Below, piece after piece: positions 24,133 to 35,591 of a stretch of DNA of 58,682 bases. The stretch covers positions 1 through 58,682 of the forward strand of contig CALLLH010000044.1 of the NCBI GenBank assembly GCA_938082505.1. Direction: 5' to 3'. Numbering within the stretch: position 1 is the stretch's first letter; each line of letters starts with the position of its first letter. The position numbers were made by a program, and so were the translations under genes. Under the pieces are notes generated by a model. The model was not told the DNA's origin and did no database searches. It saw only the letters and a program-made list of their open reading frames with translations. The stretch comes from an uncultured Flavobacteriales bacterium. Lineage in GTDB: Bacteria; Bacteroidota; Bacteroidia; Flavobacteriales_D; Sanyastnellaceae.

Positions 24133-25165
24133 TCAAATCAAATCTGATACGTTGGTCCTCGATGTCTTCCCCAAGGAGGATGCGGCGCGCCACGATGGCC
24201 GCCATTCCGGCACCCAACGCCACATCACTGTGGAGCTGGGGCCAACCGATCAAGGTCTTGCCCATCTCGGAGAGACTTTCTTTTGCCCTGTCGCTGATGG
24301 CCGACAGGTCCACGAAGGCGTCGAGGAGTTCGGGTGTCCAATCGCCTCCATTGGCCAATTCCGTGATTTGCTCCGCGGTAATCCGACCGTGCAGGAATTC
24401 CTCCGTGGTCTCGAGGTCGTAGCGCTCGATGTCCACCATGCCCCTGTCATTGGTCTCCATGATCAGCGGCATCCGTCGATCGCGGGCTCCAAGACGCAGC
24501 AGGGCCTTCGCATTCGGCGAGTCACAGGCGTCCACCACCAGATCCAATCCCCCGAGAAAGTCCGACATCACCTCTGGGGCGAACCCCTTGGGCCAGACCT
24601 CCACTTCGAGGAAGGGGTCGATCTCGGCAATGGCGCGCGCCGCAGAGATCAGCTTGGATTCACCGAGCTCGAAAAGGGACCCCGGAATGCGGTTGAGGTT
24701 GGACAGTTCGAGGGTGTCGGCATCAGCGAGGTGGAGTCGACCTGCAATCCGCTCCATGGCCAGCGCCATGGCTACACTGCGGCCAACAGACATGCCCACG
24801 ATGCCCACCGACTTGCCACCCAATTCGGCCTGTTCGTCACCCCTGATCTTGTTGCGGTTGCGGTTGGTACGGACCGCGATGAATTCAGGCTCCTCGAGCA
24901 GAAGAAGGGCCTTGCTCCGCCAGGGATACCAGACGACCGTCCCATATCGACCGGTGGAGCTGCTGCCTTCACGGGCCGAAAAGGCGGCATCGGCAGCGGC
25001 ATCGGAAGAATCGGGGTGTGCACACTTGAACCACTCGCGCCACAGGCCCGACAGTAGACTGGCGTCGAGGGGGGCATCTGTTTCCTTCGAGAATGCCCGC
25101 CACGCCTCGAGACCCGTGGAAACGGAGAGGTTGAACTTGGCTGCGCGGAAATGCGGAATACCCAT
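24101..25165 (-). CDS. ThiF/E1-like adenylyltransferase family protein
   Basis: A 354-residue E1-superfamily protein. An N-terminal extension of ~110 residues is followed by a Rossmann ATP-binding domain: GIVGMSVGRSVAMALAMERI, then LADADTLELSNLNRIPG with the conserved N-x-x-R, and LDLVVDACDSPNAK. The C-terminal part has ALGAGMAAIVARRILLGED. E1-like proteins adenylate a carboxyl group, of a ubiquitin-like protein or a small acid. No CxxC zinc pair is visible and the catalytic cysteine is not obvious. In my memory related ThiF-nitroreductase fusions (Rv1355c type) neighbour similar kinases in Bacteroidota; here no nitroreductase domain is present. Confidence 0.75.
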   Translation of the reverse strand: MGIPHFRAAKFNLSVSTGLEAWRAFSKETDAPLDASLLSGLWREWFKCAHPDSSDAAADAAFSAREGSSSTGRYGTVVWYPWRSKALLLLEEPEFIAVRTNRNRNKIRGDEQAELGGKSVGIVGMSVGRSVAMALAMERIAGRLHLADADTLELSNLNRIPGSLFELGESKLISAARAIAEIDPFLEVEVWPKGFAPEVMSDFLGGLDLVVDACDSPNAKALLRLGARDRRMPLIMETNDRGMVDIERYDLETTEEFLHGRITAEQITELANGGDWTPELLDAFVDLSAISDRAKESLSEMGKTLIGWPQLHSDVALGAGMAAIVARRILLGEDIEDQRIRFDLNEQLSIAHTA

Positions 25166-25218
25166 TCGTGTGAAATTCCATTGATTGGGCCCAGCTCCGA
25201 CACCGGCTGACTCAGCTT

Positions 25219-25238
25219 ATCCACCGCGCACCGTGGAT
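25219..25238. promoter_or_regulatory. Inverted repeat upstream of the E1-like operon
   Basis: ATCCAC (25219-25224) and GTGGAT (25233-25238) form a 6-bp inverted repeat with an 8-bp spacer, 54 bp upstream of the E1-like start and 52 bp before the divergent hypothetical gene. Next to it is CCAAAATC (minus GATTTTGG), a weak -7-like match. Possible operator for either gene. Confidence 0.3.
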
Positions 25239-25289
25239 GCCCAAAATCACCTTTAGGAAGGGCCTGTAACCTTTCGAACGAACTTGCGT

Positions 25290-25742
25290 ATGGATATCAT
25301 CATGGTTCTTTCCACCCCCACCTTCAACATCGAAATCCTCCCCAATGCATTGGCAGCATTGCCGAAGCTGTTCACCGGCCTCGACGACATACTGCCCGCG
25401 CTGGATGTGCAGCTCGAAGAGGCATGGTCGGGAGAGGACGGTCCTGCAACGGAAGTCCTGATCACCGCCAATGTGGAGCAGGCCATCCTGGACAGCCGCC
25501 CCATCTTTCTGGTAAACCCGGAACCTGACCCCAACCGCCTGGCCTCATTGCTCGATACGGGCCGTGCCGTGCGGTGGGTTTCCAAAGGCACCCCCCAAGG
25601 TGTCTGGGTCGACAGTTTCGCACGGTTCCTGTTCACCCTGCGCATCAGCCAGAAGACACAACATCAGCGCAAACTGCGCCCGGACGCCAAAGCAAAGACG
25701 CTGCAAACCAGCAAGACCCGCAACCGGCGCAAGGCGAGCTGA
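25290..25742 (+). CDS. Hypothetical protein
   Basis: A 150-residue soluble protein that I do not recognise. The N-terminal half alternates hydrophobic residues as in an alpha/beta domain (FNIEILPNALAALPKLFTGL, ATEVLITANVEQAILDSRPI). The C-terminal 30 residues are strongly basic (QHQRKLRPDAKAKTLQTSKT...). The layout, with LVNPEPDP near the middle, could be a degenerate receiver-like fold, but no phosphorylation site is visible. It is divergent from the E1-like operon and convergent with the DUF4924 gene. The start at 25290 is the first ATG; 25302 is an alternative. Confidence 0.55.
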   Translation: MDIIMVLSTPTFNIEILPNALAALPKLFTGLDDILPALDVQLEEAWSGEDGPATEVLITANVEQAILDSRPIFLVNPEPDPNRLASLLDTGRAVRWVSKGTPQGVWVDSFARFLFTLRISQKTQHQRKLRPDAKAKTLQTSKTRNRRKAS

Positions 25743-25754
25743 TCCGCCACGCAC

Positions 25755-26282
25755 TCAGAGTTCCCCTGCCCGCATCCGGATGTAGCGCCCACCCAGGAGG
25801 TTGGCCCAATTCCGGATGAAGCCCAGGCTTTCCTCCGTTTCGGCAGAGACTTCCTTTCCTCCCATCCGGAGGACCAGCCAGCCGTACAGGGCCACCAGCA
25901 TGGCCTCGACCTCCGTCTTTCCCGCCTCCCCCCGCGCCGACATGGCATCGAGGTGGGGCTGAGCAGCCTCCACGACTTCCTTGTACTCCTCATCCTTGAG
26001 CACGTCGAGCAGGGTCTTGTGGAGATAGGTCAATTCAATCATCAGCTCATCCAGCGAGGACACATGTCCCTTGGTGATCTTGTTCTCGTTTCGCAGGGAT
26101 TGGATCAATCCTGCAAACCAAACAAGCTCGGCCTCCAGCCGATCCCCTTCATACGCTGTGGACAGGTGGATCCTGAGCGTGGACAGATCGAGTCCCACAG
26201 CACGGACGAGATCCTCCATCTGCCAGATATAGAGGATGTACTCTACGACATGCTGGTGGCGTTTCTCCTCGGCGGTCGTCAT
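25755..26282 (-). CDS. DUF4924 family protein
   Basis: A 175-residue, largely helical cytosolic protein with the DUF4924 opening HVVEYILYIWQMEDLVRA and the WFAGLIQSLRNENKI segment. The family is restricted to Bacteroidota and has no known function. The ATG at 26282 overlaps the stop of the upstream small gene (ATGA), so the two are translated together. Longer readings add unrelated sequence. Confidence 0.8.
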   Translation of the reverse strand: MTTAEEKRHQHVVEYILYIWQMEDLVRAVGLDLSTLRIHLSTAYEGDRLEAELVWFAGLIQSLRNENKITKGHVSSLDELMIELTYLHKTLLDVLKDEEYKEVVEAAQPHLDAMSARGEAGKTEVEAMLVALYGWLVLRMGGKEVSAETEESLGFIRNWANLLGGRYIRMRAGEL

Positions 26283-26536
26283 GAATTCTGAATGTCTTGC
26301 TGTCCGGCTTCCCATGCCTCCGTCCTTGTGGTCTTCATCGTGAGGAACATCTGCTCCACCTCCGGCATCAGGCGCCGGGCAAAAGCCTCCACGGAAGCCA
26401 ACCCTCCTGAACCCTGCACCGGCAGACGGTACGTCTGTTCGAGGGGCCCCCATGTGAACTGGACATGGTACTTCTCATTCCATTCCTGGATGACTATGCG
26501 CATGGCGCGGTGGGGAATCTGGGAGACAGTCCGCAT
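26279..26536 (-). CDS. Small hypothetical protein coupled to DUF4924
   Basis: An 85-residue soluble protein. The core reads MRIVIQEWNEKYHVQFTWGP then GGLASVEAFARRLMPEVEQM, a beta-rich N-terminus followed by a helix. No family recognised. Its stop overlaps the DUF4924 start by 4 bp. A TACCTTCG -7-like element (26549-26556) lies 12 nt upstream of the ATG at 26536; a second ATG 11 codons in is possible. Confidence 0.6.
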   Translation of the reverse strand: MRTVSQIPHRAMRIVIQEWNEKYHVQFTWGPLEQTYRLPVQGSGGLASVEAFARRLMPEVEQMFLTMKTTRTEAWEAGQQDIQNS

Positions 26537-26548
26537 GGGAATCGGTTG

Positions 26549-26556
26549 CGAAGGTA
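26549..26556 (-). promoter_or_regulatory. -7-like element in a 34-bp divergent intergenic region
   Basis: The minus strand reads TACCTTCG, one mismatch from TAnnTTTG, 12 nt from the ATG at 26536. The whole gap between the divergent starts is 34 bp, so promoters for both genes must overlap here. Confidence 0.4.
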
Positions 26557-26569
26557 GAATTTCGCATCC

Positions 26570-27535
26570 GTGCAGGACCCCTGGTTGGAACGATGGCGTG
26601 GCCGATTGGCTGAACAACCCCGATCACTCGCGGCCCTGATGAGGCTGCGGTGGGCCGTCGGGTCCGCTCCGCTCATGGCGCGGCACCCCAATCTCGGCTT
26701 CCAGGTGCTGGACAACGACTGGTGCAAAGCGGCACTGGAAGCGGACTTGCCGCTTTTCGACCGCTGGGCTTCCGAACTCGTCATGGGCAACAATCCGCTG
26801 CCTCCGGACATCCTGGACCCTACAGGACAATTGCTCGGAAAACATTTCGAGGCCCTGATCGCCGCGTGGTTCGATGCCAGCCCCCACTTCGCTTTGCGTG
26901 CACACGGCGTCCAGCTGCAACAAGGAAAGCAGACCGTGGGAGAGCTGGACTTCGTGGTCGACGACCTGCGCAGGGGACGCACACTGCACATCGAGGTGGC
27001 CAGCAAGTTCTATCTGGCAGCGGACGACGGCAGCGCCTGGCCCAACTGGATCGGCCCTTCGGGACGACACGACACCCTTGCCGTGAAAATGGACAAACTC
27101 GTCGACCAGCTGGCCGCTACCCGGCTTCCTGCCGGCCTCGACTTCTTGCGCCGCGAACGCATTCCGACCCCGGAACCCGTGCTGCTCATGAAGGGATGGT
27201 TCTTCCACCACTACAGCCGATTGAACCGGCACAAGGCGCCGCGCTGGGCCCACCCGGATTACAACGCGGGGTGGTGGTGCCGACCGGAGGAGGCCCATAC
27301 GGTGATGGGGGGCGCTCACCTCCGCATCCTCCCCTTGCCCAAGGGACAATGGCTGGGGCGCTTCCACGCGAACGATGGAGACCAACCGCTGCATTGGACG
27401 CGCCTGGAAGCCGTCCTGCACGACCACTTTGAACGGTCGCGCAAGGCCCTGATGTGCGCCATCGTCATCGAAGGCGATACCGGTTGGGAAGAACTTTCCC
27501 GTGGTTTCGTCGTTCACCCGAAATGGCCCGGATAG
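26570..27535 (+). CDS. DUF1853 family protein (PD-(D/E)XK-like)
   Basis: A 321-residue protein resembling DUF1853. The GELDFVVDDL and LHIEVASKFYLA pair has the D...E-x-K-like spacing of a restriction-endonuclease fold (here D in GELDF, E-x-A-x-K in IEVASK). The start is the GTG at 26570; no upstream ATG is available because of the divergent neighbour. The biological role of the family is unknown; nuclease activity is only inferred from the fold. Confidence 0.75.
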   Translation: MQDPWLERWRGRLAEQPRSLAALMRLRWAVGSAPLMARHPNLGFQVLDNDWCKAALEADLPLFDRWASELVMGNNPLPPDILDPTGQLLGKHFEALIAAWFDASPHFALRAHGVQLQQGKQTVGELDFVVDDLRRGRTLHIEVASKFYLAADDGSAWPNWIGPSGRHDTLAVKMDKLVDQLAATRLPAGLDFLRRERIPTPEPVLLMKGWFFHHYSRLNRHKAPRWAHPDYNAGWWCRPEEAHTVMGGAHLRILPLPKGQWLGRFHANDGDQPLHWTRLEAVLHDHFERSRKALMCAIVIEGDTGWEELSRGFVVHPKWPG

Positions 27536-27545
27536 ACTCGAAATA

Positions 27546-29198
27546 TCAGCCCCAGAAGAAGGAGTACAGGAAGGCGAGTATGGTCAAGACCGCAAAGGCA
27601 CCGATGTTGTAGACCGGCTCTGTGGCGAACGTGCTCTTGGAGATGGTGATGCCCTTCGGATCATCGGCACCCCGGCCCTCTGCGCGGCTGACTGCAGCGA
27701 TGACCAACATCGTGAGCAAGGAAGTCAAGCCCATCTGATCGAGGAAAGGCAAGTCCACGAACAACGCACTGTCCGACCATCCCTTGGGCGCCACCTTGAA
27801 ATACATGGCGATCGGGATGGACGCCAACGCACCGGCTATGGCACCGCGGTTGGTCGTCTTCTTCCAGAACAAACCGAGGATGAACACCGCCAGGATCCCG
27901 GGGCTCACCACGCCGGTATACTCCTGGATGAACTGGAAGGCCTGGTCGATTCCTCCGAGCAGCGGGGCCATCACACAGGCGATGACCAAGGCCACCGAAG
28001 CGGAGATCCGGCCCATCCGCACGGTGGCGCGGTCATCCGCGTCAGGGTTGATGTGCGCCTTGTAGATGTCCATGGTGAAAATCGTCGACGTGCTGTTGAG
28101 CATGGACGCGAGCGAGGACACGATGGCCGCCGCGAGCGCGGCAAAGGCGAGGCCCTTCAGTCCGGTGGGCAGGAACTGCAGCAACCACGGATAGGCAAAG
28201 TCGGGATTGGCCGCCGTCGGCGGTTTGTTGGCCGCCGCCTCGCCGAGCCCGGTCATCACCGCGGCATCCTGTGTCATCACGTAGGCCGCGATCCCGGGAA
28301 TGACCACGATCAGCGGAAGGATGAGCTTGAGGCCGGCAGCAAACAGGATGCCACGCTGAGATTCCTTGAGCGACTTCGCCGCCAGCGTCCTTTGGATGAT
28401 GTATTGGTTGAAGCCCCAGTAGTAGATGTTGGCCACCCACATGCCACCCACGAGCACCCCGATGCCCGGCAGGTTCATGTATTCGGGGTGGTCGCGGTCG
28501 AGTATCATGGCAAATTTGTCCGGCGCCGCGTCGTAGATGGCATGGAACCCGGCCCACATGCCGGCACCACCGGAAACGGCGTCGAGCGCGAGATAGGTCG
28601 TGACCAGCCCGCCCATCACCAGGAAGACCACCTGGATGACGTCCGTCCAAGACACCGCCGAAAGGCCGCCATACAGTGAATAGGCCGCCGCAAAAGCCGC
28701 AAGTCCCATGACGCCATAGACCATCGGAACGCCCATGATGGTCTCGAGCGCGAGCGAGCCGAGATAGAGCACCGAAGCCAGGTTGACGAAAATGTACAAG
28801 GAGATCCAGAAGACCGCCAGGATGGTCTTGAGGTTGGTGGAATAGCGCTGCTCGACGAACTCGGGAATCGTGTAGAGGCCCTTCTCGATGAAGATGGGCA
28901 GGAAGTACTTGCCGACGATGATCAGGGTCAACGCCGCCATCCACTCATACGAGGCGATGGCCAGGCCGATCTTGAATCCTGACCCGGACATGCCGATGAA
29001 CTGCTCGGCGGAAATGTTGGCCGCAATGAGTGAAGCGCCGACCGCCCACCAGGGCAGGGACTTGCTCGCGAGGAAATAATCCTCGGCATTCTTTTGGTGG
29101 CCCTTCTTGTCTCGTGAGACCCAGAGGCCCACACCGAGAATGAGCACCGCATAGCCGATGAAGATGCCGTAATCAAGCGCCGAAAAGGTGCTGGTCAT
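27546..29198 (-). CDS. SSS family sodium/sugar symporter (SGLT-like)
   Basis: A 550-residue inner-membrane symporter with about 14 helices. Characteristic stretches include AEDYFLASKSLPWWAVGASL, IAANISAEQFIGMSGSGF, the sugar-binding-region WVANIYYWGFNQYIIQRTLA, and SSLASMLNSTSTIFTMDIY for the sodium site. This is the vSGLT subgroup, which takes up galactose or glucose. It is divergent from a secreted beta-galactosidase, so uptake of released galactose is the likely role (context inference). The ATG at 29198 starts the conserved N-terminal periplasmic segment. Confidence 0.92.
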   Translation of the reverse strand: MTSTFSALDYGIFIGYAVLILGVGLWVSRDKKGHQKNAEDYFLASKSLPWWAVGASLIAANISAEQFIGMSGSGFKIGLAIASYEWMAALTLIIVGKYFLPIFIEKGLYTIPEFVEQRYSTNLKTILAVFWISLYIFVNLASVLYLGSLALETIMGVPMVYGVMGLAAFAAAYSLYGGLSAVSWTDVIQVVFLVMGGLVTTYLALDAVSGGAGMWAGFHAIYDAAPDKFAMILDRDHPEYMNLPGIGVLVGGMWVANIYYWGFNQYIIQRTLAAKSLKESQRGILFAAGLKLILPLIVVIPGIAAYVMTQDAAVMTGLGEAAANKPPTAANPDFAYPWLLQFLPTGLKGLAFAALAAAIVSSLASMLNSTSTIFTMDIYKAHINPDADDRATVRMGRISASVALVIACVMAPLLGGIDQAFQFIQEYTGVVSPGILAVFILGLFWKKTTNRGAIAGALASIPIAMYFKVAPKGWSDSALFVDLPFLDQMGLTSLLTMLVIAAVSRAEGRGADDPKGITISKSTFATEPVYNIGAFAVLTILAFLYSFFWG

Positions 29199-29219
29199 GA
29201 TGTCGTAAGGTGTTGGGGT

Positions 29220-32506
<3,287 letters not shown>

Positions 32507-32568
32507 TCCACTCCTGCACCTTGGCACAACACCATTGAACTTCCCAGCACACCAAGCGTTCTTTATCC

Positions 32569-35112
32569 ATGCCTTACAAACTGCTGTTGCTGCTGACCTG
32601 CCTCGTGACCGGAACCGTCGGCCAAGCACAACGCCCAGGTGGCGAACGTCCGGAAGGGGGCCGTCCGGTGGGGGAGCGTCCCAGGATTGGCGTGGTATAC
32701 GGAACGGTGGAGGACCTGCAGTCCGGGGTGCCGATTGAATTTGCCACCATCAGCATCCTCGACTTCGAGGAGGACAAAATCATCACGGGCGGCGTCACCG
32801 ACGGCAAGGGCCGCTTCCGCATCACCGAAATCCCCATTGGCCGCTTCCGCGCCCAGATCGGATTCATGGGCTACACCTCGGCCACGGTGGAAGACATCCG
32901 CCTCACCCCGCGCGGCGGCATTGAACAGGACCTCGGCACCATCCGGCTCGAACCCAATGTGCAGGCCCTGGAAGCCGCCGAAGTGGTCGAACAGCGCTCC
33001 ACCTTGGAGATGATGATCGACCGCAAGGTCTTCCGGGTGGGCGACGACCTCAACAGCGCCGGGTCAAACGCCACGGAATTGCTACGCAACGTCCCCAGCG
33101 TGGACGTCGACATCGACGGCAACCTGAGCCTGCGCGGATCAGGCAACGTCACCATCCTCATCGATGGACGGCCCAGCGGCCTCACCGGGTCGGCCACCCA
33201 GAGCCTGCTCGAGCAGATTCCGGCCAGCAGCATCGACCGCGTGGAAATCATCACGAGCCCGACCGCCAAGTACGACCCGGAAGGCGTGGCCGGCATCCTG
33301 AACATCATCCTGAAAAAAGACAAGCTTGAAGGCAAGCACGGACAGGTCAGCGTGACGTGGGGCACCAATGAAAACCACAGCGGGTCCTTCAATGGGAACA
33401 TCCGGGGACAGAGACTCAACCTTTCCCTCAATGCCGGCTGGAACCAGCGCATAGGATACCGCAGCGGGGACAGCCAAAGGAAGCAAGCCTTCGGGGGCGA
33501 TCTCGGTGGCGCCTTCGATTCCCTGAGCACCCTGATATCCAACAGCATGGCAGACAACACCAGCGACAGCTGGAACCTGCGCGCAGGCCTCGATTGGATG
33601 CCCTCAGCCAAGACGACGTGGAACATCGGCATGCGAACCAACCAAGGCGGCAATGCAGGCTTTGAGGACGTGGTCAACCTCGAGACCTGGAGTACCGATG
33701 CCATCGGTGGGTTCACGCGCTATGGACTTTCTGGGCGGGACAATGCCTCCACCGACATCGACCTGGGCTACGAACACCAATACGGCGAACGCCACACGCT
33801 GCAGGCCTTTGCCCGTTGGTCCGAGCGGACAGGCGTCTCCCACGACTCACTGTGGCAGGACCTCCCTTCGCCCCTGCTCGATTCATCGTACCTGTCCAAC
33901 GCCAACCTGAACGACGGCGGGAACTGGAACACCACCCTGCAGGTCGACTACGAAAAACCCCTGGACCACGAGGGCAAACTCGAGCTGGGCTACAAGACCA
34001 TCCTGCGGGAAAGCAATGAGGACCAGTCCTTCTGGCAACGGGACAGCGCCCGTGTTCCCTTCATTCAGGCCTACGCCTTCCGCTATCGAGAGGACATCCA
34101 CGCCGCTTACGGCACCTGGGGCCGCAAGTTCGGAGCCTGGGGTGTCCAGGTCGGTGGCCGGGGCGAAGCCGTGTACACGACGGCCGAGCTGCAGGGCGAC
34201 AGTGCGGACATTGCGGCGGCGGTGGAACAGCTCGGCGGAAATGATGCTGTTTTCGTGAACGACTACGTCAGCTTTTATCCTTCGGCCAACCTGAGCTACA
34301 CCGTGGATGACCGGAACCAATGGGTCCTGAGCTACAACCGCCGTGTCAATCGACCCCGTGGAAGGCAGGTCAACCCCTTCGTGGACAATGCCGATCCCCG
34401 CAACCTCCGTTATGGCAATCCCTTCCTCCTGCCCGAATACACGGATGGCCTCGAATTCGGACACCAGCTCACCACCAAGGCGCTGACCTTGACGACTTCC
34501 CTGTTCTACAAGACCACCCGCGACGTCATCCGCCGGTTCATCGAAGTGGACGGTGACGGCATTGCCTACCGCACCTATGTCAACCTCGCGCGCCAGAGCA
34601 ACTCCGGACTCGAGGTCGTCGCCATGTGGCGCAGGGGGCGTTCTCTTCAGGTGCGCCTGAACGGCAGCATCTACTACCAGAGCACCGACGGTTCCAACCT
34701 TGCACCGGACTTGGGCAACAATGGATTCCAAGGCAATGCCGGCTATCAGATTTCAGGCCTGGTCAAAGGAGACTGGAAGATCCAGGTCGATGGTCGCTAC
34801 CGCGCTCCAGCAGAGTATACGCAGGGCACCTTTGCCGGCTACGTCACACACAGCGCCGCCGTGAGCCGCGACTTCTACGACGGCAAACTGCGCGCCTCAC
34901 TGCGGGTCAGCGACATCTTCGATCAACGCCAATGGGAGTACACCTCCGAGGGCAGCGACTTCTACCAATCCGGCATCTTCAAGCGGCAAAGCCGGTTCGC
35001 CTATGCCAGCCTGACGTGGTCCTTTGGCAAGCTCGAACCGGGACAGCGCCGTGGGCGGGATGGTTTCAACCGCAGCCAAGGAGGAGAGAACTTTGACGCC
35101 GGTGACTTCTGA
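32569..35112 (+). CDS. Outer-membrane beta-barrel receptor with carboxypeptidase-regulatory-like domain
   Basis: An 847-residue outer-membrane protein. A signal peptide (1-20) is followed by an R/G/P-rich linker (PGGERPEGGRPVGERPR), a CarboxypepD_reg-like beta domain (~42-115, with GVTDGKGRFRITEIPIGRF), a TonB-receptor plug-like domain (RGSGNVTILIDGRPSG, PTAKYDPEGVAGILNI) and an OMP_b-brl_3 barrel to the C-terminus. No clear TonB box was found. It follows the beta-galactosidase by 62 bp on the same strand but its substrate is unknown. Confidence 0.88.
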   Translation: MPYKLLLLLTCLVTGTVGQAQRPGGERPEGGRPVGERPRIGVVYGTVEDLQSGVPIEFATISILDFEEDKIITGGVTDGKGRFRITEIPIGRFRAQIGFMGYTSATVEDIRLTPRGGIEQDLGTIRLEPNVQALEAAEVVEQRSTLEMMIDRKVFRVGDDLNSAGSNATELLRNVPSVDVDIDGNLSLRGSGNVTILIDGRPSGLTGSATQSLLEQIPASSIDRVEIITSPTAKYDPEGVAGILNIILKKDKLEGKHGQVSVTWGTNENHSGSFNGNIRGQRLNLSLNAGWNQRIGYRSGDSQRKQAFGGDLGGAFDSLSTLISNSMADNTSDSWNLRAGLDWMPSAKTTWNIGMRTNQGGNAGFEDVVNLETWSTDAIGGFTRYGLSGRDNASTDIDLGYEHQYGERHTLQAFARWSERTGVSHDSLWQDLPSPLLDSSYLSNANLNDGGNWNTTLQVDYEKPLDHEGKLELGYKTILRESNEDQSFWQRDSARVPFIQAYAFRYREDIHAAYGTWGRKFGAWGVQVGGRGEAVYTTAELQGDSADIAAAVEQLGGNDAVFVNDYVSFYPSANLSYTVDDRNQWVLSYNRRVNRPRGRQVNPFVDNADPRNLRYGNPFLLPEYTDGLEFGHQLTTKALTLTTSLFYKTTRDVIRRFIEVDGDGIAYRTYVNLARQSNSGLEVVAMWRRGRSLQVRLNGSIYYQSTDGSNLAPDLGNNGFQGNAGYQISGLVKGDWKIQVDGRYRAPAEYTQGTFAGYVTHSAAVSRDFYDGKLRASLRVSDIFDQRQWEYTSEGSDFYQSGIFKRQSRFAYASLTWSFGKLEPGQRRGRDGFNRSQGGENFDAGDF

Positions 35113-35509
35113 CCCTCACCCCCCCATTTTGTTTTTCGATGGCGGATGTGCCCTGTGCCACGGTGCCGTGCGCCGACTGCTGAAATGGGAACGCCCGGGT
35201 CAGGGAGGATTGAAATTCGCCCCACTTGACGGCCCTACGGCGCATGCGATGCGCAACCGACAGGCCTTGCCTCAGCACCTGGAAGCGGTCATCCTGTGGA
35301 CCACAGAGGGCACTTTCGAAGGGGAAGCCGCCGTCGGCACGGCGCTCGATGTCATCGGACGCACAGGAGCCGCTCGGCTTTTCCGGTTCTTTCCGCCCCT
35401 GCTGCGTCATGCGGGATACCGCATCATCGCCCGCAACCGCCACCGCTGGTTCGGTCGGATGCCGGCCGGATGTCCCATGCCAGCCGATGCGTCGAGGATG
35501 CTCCCTTGA
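35093..35509 (+). CDS. DCC family (DUF393) thiol-disulfide oxidoreductase-like protein
   Basis: A 138-residue protein with the DUF393 opening ILFFDGGCALCHGAVRRLLK, where D-G-x-C-x2-C carries the redox cysteine pair, and the later IARNRHRWFGR. The frame has no ATG at the right place. A TTG at 35093 lies 8 nt after a textbook AAGGAGG (35078-35084) inside the end of the receptor gene, and a GTG at 35102 is an alternative. It overlaps the receptor gene by 20 bp, so it is probably co-translated. Confidence 0.78.
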   Translation: MTPVTSDPHPPILFFDGGCALCHGAVRRLLKWERPGQGGLKFAPLDGPTAHAMRNRQALPQHLEAVILWTTEGTFEGEAAVGTALDVIGRTGAARLFRFFPPLLRHAGYRIIARNRHRWFGRMPAGCPMPADASRMLP

Positions 35510-35577
35510 GAGCGTCACGACAGCACCGGCCATATCCCAAAGCTTGCGAAGCACAAGACGGCCGGCATCGGGAGACG

Positions 35578-35585
35578 TAGCTTTG
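35578..35585 (+). promoter_or_regulatory. TAnnTTTG -7 element, leaderless arrangement
   Basis: TAGCTTTG is followed by 6 nt and the ATG at 35592. The predicted transcription start falls on the start codon. Confidence 0.6.
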
Positions 35586-35591
35586 TCTCCC

